Shown: piece by piece, positions 12,529 to 26,418 of the stretch | Layout: each line of letters opens with the position of its first letter | Numbering within the stretch: the stretch's first letter is position 1 | Assembly (NCBI GenBank): GCA_001510575.1 | Contig: LNGK01000002.1 | Location: 3,212,144-3,276,143, forward strand | Source: Knoxdaviesia capensis | Lineage: Eukaryota; Ascomycota; Sordariomycetes; Microascales; Gondwanamycetaceae | DNA length: 64,000 bases | Direction: 5' to 3' | Notes under the pieces: model-generated | The model's input: only the letters and a program-made list of their open reading frames with translations | The model's database searches: none | Told to the model about the DNA's origin: nothing | Translations under genes and position numbers: made by a program

Positions 12529-14013
12529 TCTGTGTTTTCATGGTTTTCTGGGCACCTAACATGTTTTGCTGTGGTTTTGGGACCAGCGAGAAAATACTGA
12601 GTTTCCAGTAGTGAGTGATCTGGTTCCAGCTACGCACTCCACATACTCCTTCACACAGAATGAAGACCTTCGATGCCAGGATAGGCCTCCTGTACGTTTA
12701 GACTGAACGAAATTAGTGAATAAGGCAGCAAGATGTCCTCCTGAGCTCTCTTGATCATTACTCGTACCGCAACTAGTGATGAAGACGAGGGCATCTGGAG
12801 GTCTTGATGTTGACTCCACCACAGATGGCTGGATACAGTTCACAATGGAGCACAGATCAAACTAACGTGAGGATCAAGGATGATCCATCGAACTTTTTAC
12901 CATGTGTCTGGAAATATTACACACCTAAATTCCCGAGATTTGGGTCCCAACAATGTGGTGGGCGAACCCGACCACTGTAATATCCAATCCCTGCAAGACC
13001 AGGACAACAAACGAACAACACGAATGGATGCAATTTCCCAATATCCCCAACGAACCTTGTGGGTTTCCGGGATGCTCGGTACCATTCTGGAAGCTGGATA
13101 GTCTACCCGCACTTTAGAAAACCGATACACAATGCTGTAGGTACCTCCGAGTGACATCCTCGCGTGGAAGTGGTTGACGGTGGCTAATCCCTCCTGCGAA
13201 GCCACTGTTTGAGGAACCGGATCTTGATGTCTTCGACTATATGTAGCCTGGACTCCGTACCCTATATCGCATGACGTTCTCAACTCGTATCCGTCCCGAC
13301 GAGGGTGGGCTGTAGACAACGACCTCCGGACGCCTCACACGCCTCATTCGAGTTCATGAGCAACCGAGGTGTGGACATCGTCATATTTCTTTTCTTGCAT
13401 GGAGTAAACGAAAGAGAGAAAAGAACGAAAAAAAGAATTCAGTCTCAGTGTGTTAGGCTGGCCGGGCTCTTGATGCCTGATGAGGCACAGTCAATCCCAT
13501 TCTTGTAACCTGCATATAGCGCGTATGAAGGTTGGCTGACTGGTGGCCGATGACATTGCTCCGTGTCACGAAAGAACGGAGACAATATCATCTGGCAGGT
13601 CAACTGGGTTCTTTGGGCTATCCGGCTTGACGTGTACAGCCCTTGGCCCGCCACTTAGTGTCTCCCAGTCCCGGTGGCTAAGACCGAAGGAACAAAGTGA
13701 GCACGAGATATCGCCATGGTTCCAGAACATATGGCGACACACGAAGCCTCACAGAGATGATGCTGGGTGCTGTGTTGTCGGTGAGACGGATAGCATACCC
13801 GGTTCTGCCATCACCGACATCGGAGTTGGACGCTAAAGCCGTGCGACAAGAAGCCAGAAGATTGCCAACGACGGCATAATTCATTTGCATTTGTGCGAGG
13901 GAAAATCATGCTTGGCTGCATGTTGACATGTATGAAGTGCATGTAGGGCTTCCGTGCTCACGAAGGCGCCAATGCACGAGTGTTCTCGTACCTCCGTTAC
14001 ATGGTAGGCTGCT

Positions 14014-14058
14014 GAGAGAGGGAGAGAGAGGGAGAGAGAAAGAGAGAAAGAGAGAGAG
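14014..14058. repeat. (GA)n microsatellite, imperfect
   Basis: About 45 bases of GA units interrupted by GG and AA. Confidence 0.95.
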
Positions 14059-15332
14059 CACACCTACGTGTCATGGGCCTGTGCAAGCAAGACACACATA
14101 TAGGTCCTATCTTTGGAACGGCGTGCGTAGGAGGTGTAAGCTGTATGCACTATGCAGTGCAAGAAGGACGCTATGCTATGTCTGCCGGAGACCTGCATGC
14201 AGCTGGACGAGGCAGACCTACAGGTACATGTAGTAGTATGCATGCAAGCACCCAGCACTTGGGCGAATGCCCTGAGGGCTTATCCGAGAGAGCCATTAGG
14301 TTAGGGCTACGCTACACAGAGGTTGCGAGATTCTCAGAAGCGAAATCGAGAGCAAGAAGAAAAGAACCGGAGGTCACCGGAGATTTCACTATGTCGACGG
14401 GGACTCAGATATCGGAAAGTGGAGCCTAGGGTTTGGTTCCGATGTCACACACACTCTCGGTGCTGGTGACAACGCATTGGCGAAAATTTTTCTTTTCTTT
14501 TTCTTTTTCTTTTTGTTGCCAGCAACCATAACTCTTGCTCGCAAGAGGGGCTTAACCATGAGGAACATTTACAAATTTGTGAATGTGAAGCTAGAACCAC
14601 CGGCAGAGGGAGGTAACGCTGCATATTAGACAACCTGAGCAAGGCAACGCCACTCACCCACCCTCAACAATCGATGGCTTAGCCTTTATCCGGGATTCTG
14701 ACTTCACATTCACACACTCCGTGCAGTTTAAAAAACTGAAGTTGTGTTTCACGAGAATTACATCCACCGACGGACCATATATGATGTTTCTGGGTCAAAT
14801 TATACATTTTCTATCACACGTACAACCCTGGCTTGCTGCACGGGGGCACGAGCACATCACAGCTGATCTTTACAGTCTGCTACCGACTTCATGGAGACTA
14901 TATAGTGCTTTTGGAAAGTTGTCTCGTTCACCTGGAGTTCACCTTCGTAGTGGACCCACTGGGCATCCTCGACACACCGAGGGCTGGTGCTAGTTACAGT
15001 ATCCTCTTGGAGGAGTATTCTTACATCCACCCATGCATGACGGTTGGCTCGGGCACCACATTGGTTCTGGTGGTTTAATCACCCACATTCTGAGTTGCCA
15101 GCTCATCGAACTGGTATGGGGCTGGCTGGCCGAGCCTTTAGACTGCTACCAAACATCCCAACTGAGTTGGCTGTTTGTATGAGAACGGACATCCCATGGC
15201 GGCCCCGTGTAAGTGATATATGGTGCTGGCACGAAATGATGTACCGAGGTGACGGGGAGGCATTTCACCTGGGTCTTTGCTGGCTATTTTATCGATTTCT
15301 CAAGAAAGCTCTAGTATACCCCTCTGGAGGTA

Positions 15333-15350
15333 ATATATATATATATATAT
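15333..15350. repeat. (AT)9 microsatellite
   Basis: Nine AT units. Confidence 0.95.
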
Positions 15351-17540
15351 CTGTTTCTTTCGTGAATCTTCCGATGCTCGATGTGGTAGATTATGTGGTG
15401 CCCGAAAGATGATAGAATCCTCCCGATATTGACATACATTGCGCATCCAGCAAGACACGCCGCAATATCAAATTCGACATCTGCTTCGTTTCTACTCGTC
15501 CTCATCTCCCTGTGAGTCAGAATGTCATATTTAAGACAACCACAAAGATGAAAAAGGAGAAAAAACCCCGCTCAATATCCAAAAAGTTCGCAAAAAACCT
15601 GCGCTGGTTTTTGGTGAAAATCTAGACTTACCAATCGCCAACTCCGGAAAGGAAACACCAGCGAGGGGATATGGATGCTAACGAAAACCACCCCACCTCC
15701 CCACTCTGGGCTGCCGCTTTTGTTGTTCTCTTGATGCCCGACGGATTGCTTTTCGATGCCCAGAACCACTCTTTTCTGGCTACGGCTAAGCCTGGACTTG
15801 TGATAAGCTCCCGGAAGTGAGTGGGCGGGGGCATATGCAGGTCAAGCGCCGTCGCTGATTTGTGGTGGTTTGTATGGCGGGAGGTGTGAGAGGGAGCAGG
15901 ACCATTTTTTGGCTCCGTGGTCTTGAACTTTCTCTCTTTGCTGTTCTGGGAGTCGTCATGAGTTGTCTGTATGTGCCTTTTCAAGAATTGCTTTTGCGCG
16001 TTTTGCTTGAAGGTTCTGGATAGCCCTCGCTTTTCAAGAAAGGGTTCTGCCAGCTCAAACCATTTCCACGGCCCGGCATCCGGAAATTCTGGAGCACTGA
16101 CCATCCTCGGGGAGGCCAGATCCGGCCGTGTTGACTGGGATGAGCTGCACTGGAACACAGAGGCCCTTCCGCGGCCAAGATTTTGCAGCCAACCAGTCAG
16201 TCAGCCTTACTATTGCTTGCTGTCTATAACTATTAGAGAGAAAAGTCCCTTTTGTTGCCTCGGAACTGGTTCTACAGGCACGGTACCACAACATTCTCAG
16301 TGGGTGTGTGTGTGCTACACACCCGGCTGCTCAGCACTTCGAACTGAGGAAGGCCGGCATTTCAGGCTGAGCGTGTCAACAGTTTGCGAAGACGCGAACC
16401 TTCATAGTATTTCCATATTTCTATCCGTGCATGACTGACTATATGGGAATTCGGTATTGAACGCGAGAAAAAAAAAACACACATAAAAACGAGAGATTCA
16501 CGAAGCGATGGGAGGAGCTGCACGACAAGGCGAGTTGAGAACAAAAAGAAAGTAAATTCCGTCAATTTGCCCGAACCACGGAAACTCTCAATGGCCACTG
16601 CATGAGTTAGTAGTGCATCCGGATCCTCGAAATACATATACGGTCATGTTCATTGACAGCACACACCCTCTACAGAACGCATGTGCTTTTCAACGGCCTG
16701 GCCCAAGCGGGATGCAAGGCAGACCCAGACTTCAAGCCTTCTGGGTAGACTTCACCGATTGGGCAGTCGCTAAACACATCGCGCATTATTTGCCTGCCTA
16801 CGTATTTGCAGAGCCTGCAGAATGCAGACTATCCTTTCAGATTTTGCTGGCCTGGCTGGATATACCTCTCAGTTCGAACGACGAGGGAATGTGTGTAAGT
16901 GGAAAACCCTAGCCAACCCTAGCAACCAACCGAACCTACTCTCCTTCGTTGTCGTTAGGCATTGCCGGTCACCCGATAGTCGGATGACATGGGAGGCGAG
17001 CACAGCGAGAACTGCTTCTTTCAAGTCTTTGATATCAAGAGAGAGTGAAGAACCTAGAACGCACCCATGGTAAACAGAACAGCGCATCACGATGCACAAT
17101 GACCGCACTGCTGCAAACCCCCACGTCTTATCAGTATTTCGTGGCTGTTGGACTTGACAAGACGGCATGAAAAGGTGCTGAGCGAGCCCATGTTGGGCAT
17201 GCGGATATGCTTGTGTGAGGCAAGTGCGCAAGCAGAAGACCGGGTGTTGGCCACGCCGAAGGCGAAAGAGCAGCGTGAAGGCAGGTTTGTCGGAGCGGAA
17301 TCACGGCGTGATACGAGACTCTGGATGCAGTATACCTGAGACAGAGACTTCGGGTTTGGGCATCAGTGGCGCTGTTCAGCCTTTCTCTAGTATATCCTGC
17401 GCTGATACTATCTGCAGATTAGGGTACTTGTTTGTACTTGCCATGTATCCTGCAGGTGGACAGCTACATCGGAAGGCATTTTGAGGGAGTGTGAGAGTCA
17501 CTGCACGGTCAGACCGCCGAAGCCGGCGAGGGTTTGAAGG

Positions 17541-17574
<34 letters not shown>

Positions 17575-17576
17575 TC
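17541..17576. repeat. (TC)n microsatellite with one TG interruption
   Basis: About 36 bases of TC repeat, interrupted once. Confidence 0.95.
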
Positions 17577-20500
17577 AATTCACTTTTTCTGTGGTCTGTC
17601 TCCCGTACCCTGGATTCTTCTCGACGTACGCCGGGGTCTCTGTCTCTCTGTGTTCACCTTGTTGTTCCTTTGATCTCCCGTTTCTCTCACCGCAACAACA
17701 CTCATACAGTTTCTGAGCCGAAACAACCTGCAGCCAGCCGCGGTGGTAGTGTACCGATTTCTTTTTTAGTGCAATGCCAGCGCACCAGAAAGAAAATTCA
17801 ACCCTTGTCCGGGCAAGGGCCGGGACTGCATCCATCCAGAAATAATGAAAGAGCACGGTTACCAGACACCATCGTCCTCAGATACGGCGTTATTTCATCT
17901 GACCGACTTTCCAGTTCGTGATTCTTGAAGAAGTTTCGTCTTCCCTGATGTTTTCTTGAAACACTGGTGGGCCGTCTTGCATTACTTTTGTGCTTGTATT
18001 CGCTGTGCAACAATCGTTGCTGCATGTCTTCCTTCATCTTGCTCTTCCACGTTGGGGGTGTCTGAGAGATTTTCTAAGCCAACACCTCGGAGAGGCCCTT
18101 TTTCTTTCCTGAATGCCCTACTGGCTACGTGAAGCCAATGAGAGTAATATCGCATTGACGCTGAACGAGAAATCCCTTCCCATGGGCCATGTATTTATTC
18201 CTCTCTTCCTGAGAGCCCAGTTTTCAGGTTTGCCCGAGAGGGGTAAAAAGGAAATACATACTTTTCATGTTCACCTTTCTTGGGTCCAGATAAAAAAGTC
18301 CATTCATCCACACACCTCGATGTTTCCAAAGCGGCTACACACTGTATGATATTTTATATATCGATCCACCCACCGGGTGGATTCCGCGTGTTGTTGATGC
18401 AACCTTGGCATCCTGTAAGCCTGAATATTGGGAAACAACATCAGGATCGATGCCCAATGCCAAAAACGGTGGGTGACGATAGAGATACATTTCACACACT
18501 CACTCTGTATGGGCGAGCATCGCCGTCAACACTGTTTCAGAGATAGAAGATCCTCAACTTCGTCCGGACCATGATGAGCATTAAAAACAACAACCATCGA
18601 AGAAGTTTCCAGTGACTGCTGGCCTCTCCTTAACCTGAAGATAAGTCTTGCAATTGCAGACCTAACGCGTATGGCCGGGTAAGGATATTCGTTCTCATAC
18701 GGTGTGCATGAGACAGACCATCGGCCCCGCCATGACCCCACCAAGGTTCCTCTTCACCTAGGATTCTTACCGTCAGTTCCAGCCCTTCCGTACACCGTTA
18801 CAGTGTGGTACTGCTTTTGGTTTCTCTTCTGATTGGAAGAAATTCAGGTGTGGGTGTGCAAAAGGTGGCAGTTCGGCTTGGTACCCCCTCAATAGGGTTG
18901 TAACCCTTATACTCAATATCTTGAGGAACGAGACCCGTTCCCTCAAAATTGACGACAGTTACAGGATGGTTGACGAAATATTGAGGGCATGGCAGGATGA
19001 CTATAGCGAAAGAAAGTACAGTACTGCTGCATATACTCGTTCGTTCTACCTCACAGCTGAGATTTACATACACTGATCGTTTTCCTAGGCCAGTTCCCAT
19101 GCACACACCGTCTCACCTTGCACGCAACTCTCCGGCTCCAGTGGGCCGGACATGCTCCTCTGTGCCGCCGAACGTGCATGCTCAGTACCCTAGAACTGCA
19201 GCTGCTGCAGTTAAGAAGAACCGGCGCTACGCATAACTTGGAAGAAAGTATGCATATGTATCGACGCCACTGTCGGCCTTGTACCTTTCATGTCGCTCCA
19301 GAATGCACATTTGGCTTCCGTCAAACCGACCTTACACACACTCCCCCCAAGTTACCCACTCACCGTGACCTTTCTGTTCGACTGCGGCTGGAGGGAGACT
19401 TTTCTTTTACTTAGATATTAATATTAAAAAAAATTCGTACATTAGGGCACACAGCTTCTGTGTCCATACATACACTTGGAAAAGATGCCGAGAAATGACG
19501 TATCCGCGCACAAAATCCTCCGTGACTTGCTCACCTAGAATAGAATGAAATGTATCTGTTCCGTAGCGTGCCTCTTCAACAGTGTTGGCGGTTAGTCGTC
19601 TAACTTGGATACACGCCAGGCGGTCGTGTCCTGAGAAAAAGAGAGCTTCAAGACTTCAGCGGGCGGATTGGGGCTTCTGGCTACCTTCTAGCACTCCCTC
19701 TTCCTGGAAGTAAGGTGAACCAGATGCTGACGAGGGCTTAGTTAGACGCAAGCTAGGTCGCTCCCAGCACTCTGGGACGTGATATTGGCACATATAACAA
19801 ATCCGAGTGAGCAAATACAAACAAACGATCAAACAGGTCTAAGCCCTAACCTGTTCCACTCTGGAGCGGTAAGTTGACCGCCTTTGTACTTAGTCCAGCC
19901 ACTTATACCAGACTCCAGACCTTGAAACCTTGTTTTGGTAGCCTCCCAGCTCCCGGATTTCCTTCAACTTTTAGTCGTGAAACCCTGCACCAGACACACG
20001 ATCAACTGCATTTGAGCAGAGAAGAAAACAAACAAAAGCGACCGCCCACCTGCACTTCTCACTCACCGACATATCATATCTGTGGTGGTGCACGTCTGAC
20101 CAGGCAACTTGGCTCTCGGCTGCAGGTAAAATGTCCTAAAACCCCGATAGCCAGCTGCATGCAGGCTGCCTCAACTCGCACAGAGAGTACTGTATTGTGT
20201 CTATAAACATATAGATATTATTTGTCTAAACGAGGACTTTGGATTCGCAAAAAGTCCTTGGACAACAGGGTATCTAGAATGTGTAAACAAGATTTAAGAT
20301 TGTCAAGGGTTCAGAGAGAAGTACATGAGGGGAATGTCGAAGAAGCGAGAACAGTGATGTGAATATGCAATGCGAGGAAATCAAGGTGAACGTTGGTAAT
20401 GCACATACTGTACTGTACATACTTCTCGTTATCAGGGTGTAAAAGGTGCGTGAGATAAGACATGCCAGCGTTCAAGAGAACCAAACAATTCACACATCTG

Positions 20501-21707
20501 GTATTCGGAAGTCCAAGTGCACGTTCTAGCACCTGTGGAAGCCATCACTCTGGTATCACCTTGCATTGTGCATGAAAGCCACCGCCGTTGCCGGAGGCAG
20601 GAGGGACAGACATATTCAATACTTGCGTCTTCTTGCGCACTATATCCATGCATCTTACACTGTCTCTCAACTGCCGTCGTCACAGGCGCAACGCCTCTGC
20701 GTATAAAGACCAACCCATCGCCGAGCGCCATCATCTTCTCAGTGTCAAATTTAACACGACACAAGTCACACAGCATATGCTGTGCTCTCTCACCAAGTTT
20801 ACCGGTAAGCGGAGGATTTTTCCTTCCTGTTGTGCTCTCTTATCAACGACATAGGCCCGGGAATCCGACTCACACTCCAGGGGCGACAGTGCAGTACCGC
20901 CTAGAACACTTGAATGTCGCACCCCTGTCTCCCGATTACGGCCCTCCTAAACCCCGGTTCAGACACCCGGCAGCAAGGTGCAGGCACCTAGGAACATAAG
21001 AGATAAGGCCGATGATAGGGGCCTGCATATCAACATCATCAAAGCGCTGTAAATGGGTACGGAGAACGGCCAACACACTGACGGTTCGTCCAGAAGAGAC
21101 CGATGGTCCTGATTGTCATTAACTACATCCGTGCATGTAAATACGATTGGTATAAGCCGTGTGAGCTTGTAGGGAAGCAGCCAGGACTATCTATACCGAT
21201 GCGTTGTACATACATAATGTGACTTATGCACTACGCTTGGTGACCGGCGCAGATATCGGACGAGTGTTTTCGCGAGACGATCTTCATGATGGATAAGACA
21301 CAAGACACGACTAACGCTCATGAGATAGCTGAACCACATCGTAGTCCTGCGCAGTTTTTGTTTCATCACCCCCTGGTAAACCTGTCCTTTACAGGCCACC
21401 GCCAACTGAGGATTTCTGGGCGAGTCCTGAGAGCATCAGCCCTCACCGAGAAAATCACCAACTAACCATGAGCGATCTTGGATCAGACGGGCCCTTTTAA
21501 TTCTCTCCTACGTGGCTCTTTTTCCTCGCCCCGCCGTTGTTTGTTGTTATTTGCCCGAGTTGGAGCCCAACGCGCAAAACAAGAAAAGAACCAAGCCTGC
21601 TAGCCCAATGTTTACCAGAGGATGCGGCTGGTGGTCCAGCCTGGAATGGCCAACAACCCCACGGCGACCGTTTTGGCCGGCCGCTTTCCCCAGCGGACAC
21701 GCGCCAG

Positions 21708-21729
21708 GTGTGTGTGTGTGTGTGTGTGT
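21708..21729. repeat. (GT)11 microsatellite
   Basis: Eleven GT units. Confidence 0.95.
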
Positions 21730-24700
21730 TTTGTTGACGATTTCTCCCGAGGTGTGGTTGATGGGAACGAAACGGTGTACGTTCAAGGTGTGCCACTACA
21801 ACTTCCGGCTCGGAGGGTGGGTGGCATCAACACCCGTTAGGGTCAGGGGCAGCAATCAAGTGTGTATGTATGTATGTGTGTGTTGTCATGTTTGTAGGTG
21901 TATTTCGTTGAACCGAAGGAGCAGAGATAAGCATACCGCCAGACGCCTGTTATCGTGAAGCGATTCCCTAGTCTGGAACGAACCTCCGAAGATCGCAGCT
22001 GGTGCATGAAAGGTGCATGTGTAAGTCATGTTAGGCACTGTCTGTACGTGCACGTCCCGGGGGAACGAAGGCCGTGCCCGTGTAAGTAAGACGTCCTGTA
22101 GAGGATTCGTTGATGCAGACCCCCCCCGTCCTACGGTATTCCAAAAAACCACAGGAACTGACTCCTGAGATCCAGGAACTGGACGGATCCTTGGGGGTGT
22201 GAGCTTGGGTTCGGAACCCGAATATCTGACAGTGATTGCCACTTCTTTCCCAGCTTACACCGATTTCGCCTCTGAAGGCAAAAAGGCAGAGGCTCAGGTT
22301 GTGTGGCATACTGGGCTGTCTCTGGGGTCGCTCCTCTTGAGCTGGAAGGAGAACGTAAGTTATGTGGAAGAGATACTGGGGTCCCTTGAGTGAACTTGGA
22401 CTATTCAGTAGAAATTGCTGTTGACGGTGTCCTGGTGGGTTGATTGTGCGAGGACCCGGAGCTGGTGATACCCCAAAATCCGGTACACCGAGAGCCTCGC
22501 CGCATTATAACCCGAAGGTTCTTTGGAGGAGGTGTAGGGGAAGCTATGAAAGCGAGAAATAAGATATATAAAGAGATTCGTTTTATAAGGTGTGTGGTAC
22601 TCTTGGAATCTCCTCCGTCAAGAGTATGACATGGCTGAATTAGTATCTAGTCCAATACTACACTACCACACTCCCGTCCCGCAATGCTGGCGACGTGGCC
22701 ATTCCTAGCAAATCCACCAGGAGCAGGAGACGAATTCCCCGAGAGTAGACATGCGAATATGTACACAGGTACGGCAGAGAGGGAAAGATAACAGCAACTC
22801 TCCCCATAATGGTGGCTGGGCCAACTTAGGTGCATGTGAAAAGCAACGACGCTGGCACCGTAGCTCTGCATTCCCGAGAGGTTGTGGTTTTTCTCCCACT
22901 TTTCCTCGTTTTATACGGATTCTTTTCTTTTCTCGTTCTTTTTTGGTACCAACAGAAATAATTAGATTAATTTTTTTTGGGGGAACTTTCTTCGAACTTT
23001 CCACTTTTCATTCTAGTTTACTACTCCCCCGCTCTGACAGCCTGACTTTTGCCATCCGTCAGTCTTTCTCCCTCTATCTCGGTCTCTTGAGGCCGCCCAT
23101 CAGTGCCAAAGGCGGCGTCGTTAAGATCAACACACACGCACGACACGCGTGGTCCATTTCCCCTAAAGGCCTCTCCCCCCCACATCCTTTCGGATTTCAG
23201 TGCGGCGTATACGTGTATGGGACTTTTACATGTATTTCTTTCCTCTTCTTGTCAACCGGTGACGTATTGATGCCAGGACTCTCTCTCTGGAGAGAGACTG
23301 AGGGGAGTGAAGATAAGACGTGGTGATGGAGGTGTGTACATCCGAGGTACATACGCACAAGAGACACACGGAAAAATTTGCAAGCCAGTGCAAAATGACG
23401 GCGTCGCTGTGCCCGCCCTGAAAAATTGAGGTGTATCGGTGCTTCGCTTCTAGAAGCAAAAAGGAATAAAGCGACCAGCTAATTCCCTCCCACCTTCTCT
23501 GTTGTTCCTTCACGTGGACGATCTCTCGATATGCTGGAAAGGGGAAGAAACCAGAAAAAAAAAACCTTTTCACCCATGTCTTCCCCCCTTCTCATCTTAT
23601 TAGTGTAAAGCCACGCCCCACGGAACATCTCGGCACCCTTTTTAGGGAGCGGCCGAGATGCTCCGGACCTTGCCGGAGCCACCAAGACCGACTTAGCATA
23701 CAGTGCCCCACACTGTCCCGGTTCTGCGAGGCTTCAAGTCCGGCGTGAGAGTCACGATCCCGATCCAGCATCATGGGGTCAGAAAAACCAAAGCAAACAA
23801 TACCAGATACGTGACACTTCGCCGGCGTTGGATCTTCGATCTTGTTCCTGAATTCGGGCCTGCAGTCCGAACGACCTATGTTTCTGCGCCACACAAGTGT
23901 GCTGCGCCACAGTTCCCAATTGGCTGGGGACCGATTTGCCTTCAGTGGCAAAGCCACACTCTTCTCGACTTTTGCCGTTCTTCTTCTGTTTGAGTTCTCA
24001 ACCTCACATCGTCTTCCCTCGTCCAGTTAATGCCCGACAAGTTCTATTTTCTCTCTTTCTGAACCCGGCTTCACGGGGAGTCTGTACTGGCCGAGGTCTT
24101 GATGTGAGGCAAAGATGCTACAGTCAGTGTCAAGTTTGCAGTCCACCAAGGCAGCAGCCTCATCCCAACACGAACATGGCGTGAATCACCACGATCCTCG
24201 AATCACAACCTGCAGGGCCAGGATGGCTTTCTCCACGAGTATGACTCTTTTTTCTTCTTTTTTTTCGGACACCGGCCTCTGGAGAAAGCCATTGGACAGA
24301 GACATCGGCGGTCCTGATCTGGCAAGCATACTCTGCCTCTTCCGGCTGGCCCTGGCCTATCGCCCATGCTTTCCGCCCATTTTTTTTTTTGAGGCTGTCA
24401 ACCGATCACCATCATCTTGTGACTCGTCGAAGTTCTGTCGATTGCTACCTGTCAGACGTGAACAGGAAAACAAAGGGGGACACCCTAAGGCTTGTTCTGT
24501 GCATCTGTACATGATCACACGCTCATCGTGCAGCTTTGCTCCGTCCTTTTTATTTTTATCTATATTTTTTTCTTGTCTTTTTGTGTCCTTCTTTGGACTT
24601 GTTACTCACGGCTTTCTGTCCTTGTTTCCAGATACAGCATACGTCTCAACTCGGGGGGTTTTCTTGCCCAATGCCGCCGGATACACTTTGATACACCCCA

Positions 24701-25936
24701 TGTGACTATCATGACCAAATGGACGTTGAGGAGGCGGACTTTGCTGTACTACGACTTCCCCAGACGACATGAATTGGTCCCATGGTCCCTTGTCCGTCAG
24801 GTTCCATTTGCCCAACTTCACCAGGCATCTGTCTAGCTGCTATCCCCGCCGTTTGCGCACCCTCCTTTTCGGTATCATTTGTGGTAGACCTTCCGTCCTC
24901 CCGTCAATCACTTCTGAAGTCCTGACCTGACCCTGGCCCTCCTCGGCGGCCTCCCGGAGTTAAATTAACCTCGTATGAACCGTCGACGGAAAACTCAATC
25001 TGTTAGCGCCCTGCTCGAGATGCCAGTGCTCTGTTGAACCCGCGACCCTGTTCCTGTGAACTTGTTCCGTGTAGCTTTTGCCCCTTCCTTGCCTCAGACA
25101 CCTCGTCTTCTGGCGCATAGACGACTTGCCAATGAGTCATTCTGCGCCTCTCTCACTCTGCGTCTTTTCTGCTTGTCCCCAGAACGCCCAATGGGCTTAC
25201 ACTAAAACCATGGCTTCAAGGACGGTCGAATAAGAGACATATGGGCTCGAGAACTGTGAGAACGGTACGTTCTCATCACCTTCGCCTCATCACACTAATA
25301 AGGCATCTACAATAGACGTTATGCCCCCACCCTTGCCTGTCATCGGGAATATACCTCACCTCTACCGGGCAACACTCAAGTCGACACCATATTCTCGTGC
25401 TGCTTGTGCCGCGTCCTGGCGCCGTGATATGTCGATTTCTTGTGCTCGCCAGAAAGTGGCCATATCATGGACATCTCTTTTGAGACAGGGTGTGCGAGAC
25501 TGTCGAATGGAAAGGACTATCTGTATGGATGGCGTACAGGTTTTAAAAAGATCCTCGAACTTGATGGCGTTGGGATTCAGCAGGCAGCAGTGAACACAGG
25601 GGCCTGGGCTATATACCTCAGGCATTCACAGCTCTCCCTCTCAAAGTTCTGGGATATTACCGCTGGCCTGTCCTCTCGGACTCAGACAGCCTCATTGGTG
25701 TCTTGGAATAGTTGGGCTGGAAGTAAGCCCGGATTCTCAAGTTGTTTCCAGTGTTGTCTGCGTTTGTCGGTAAATCTTTACATTTATCCAAGTCACCGAA
25801 ACAACAACCAACTCATTTATGGACTTATCGCCGTGTGGTAAGCCTTCTCGCCAACTACCTCTGATCGAACAACAACGAGTGAACACAAATAGCACACCGG
25901 GCGAGCATAAAGGGCGGGCAGCGAGTAGGAGGTGCA

Positions 25937-25976
25937 CGAAGACAACGAAGACACCGAAGACACCGAAGCGACGAAA
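25937..25976. repeat. Short tandem repeat of a 9-base unit (CGAAGACAC-like)
   Basis: Three to four imperfect copies in tandem (CGAAGACAA, CGAAGACAC, CGAAGACAC, CGAAGCGAC). I find no gene around it. Confidence 0.8.
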
Positions 25977-26385
25977 GGCATTTTGGGTGAAGTAGATATC
26001 ATCACATCCCGACCCTTTTCTTGACCGAACTCTAACGCTGGCGCATGAAGCTGGGGTGTATTGACAAGGAGGACCATGTGAGGGCCGGTGTGAGATCCTG
26101 TTTAGCGAAAAACGCCCACCCTGCCAGCGAGGAACATGAAGTCCACCGAGACATGTCACCGCCATAGGGAACTGCGGAGAATCGTGCACTCTTCATTGCT
26201 CGTTGTCGAAACAGGTGGACGGGACTCGGGTCCTCGCTGGGCTAGTGAACATAGACATGATGCGAGGAGAAAATGGCATTCTTTCTATTGATCATTTCAC
26301 CGAACGTAATTGTTCACGCCCGTGGGGTTTGGGCTTTATATACGCAAGAAACCCCGTGGGACCGACTCCGCTTTCTTCTCACCCC

Positions 26386-26418
26386 GGGGGGTTGCGGGCG
26401 GGGCAACACCGGGCGGGG
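26386..26418 (+). other. Canonical G-quadruplex motif
   Basis: Five G-runs of 3-6 G (26386-26391, 26396-26398, 26400-26403, 26411-26413, 26415-26418) are separated by loops of 4, 1, 7 and 1 bases. This satisfies the usual G3+N1-7 rule. Folding itself is not shown by sequence. Confidence 0.75.

Noticed and set aside
15628..16158. 176-codon minus-strand frame
   Set aside because: It starts at GTG, has no recognisable domain, overlaps a long plus-strand frame and shows no splice context. It is most likely chance.
22195..22225. GGTTCGGAACCCGAA, considered as a tRNA B-box
   Set aside because: It is a small palindrome with no acceptor or anticodon stems around it; no tRNA fold.
24115..24705. 196-codon plus-strand frame in the desert
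   Set aside because: Phe/Ser-rich translation of T/C-rich DNA without a domain; composition explains the openness.
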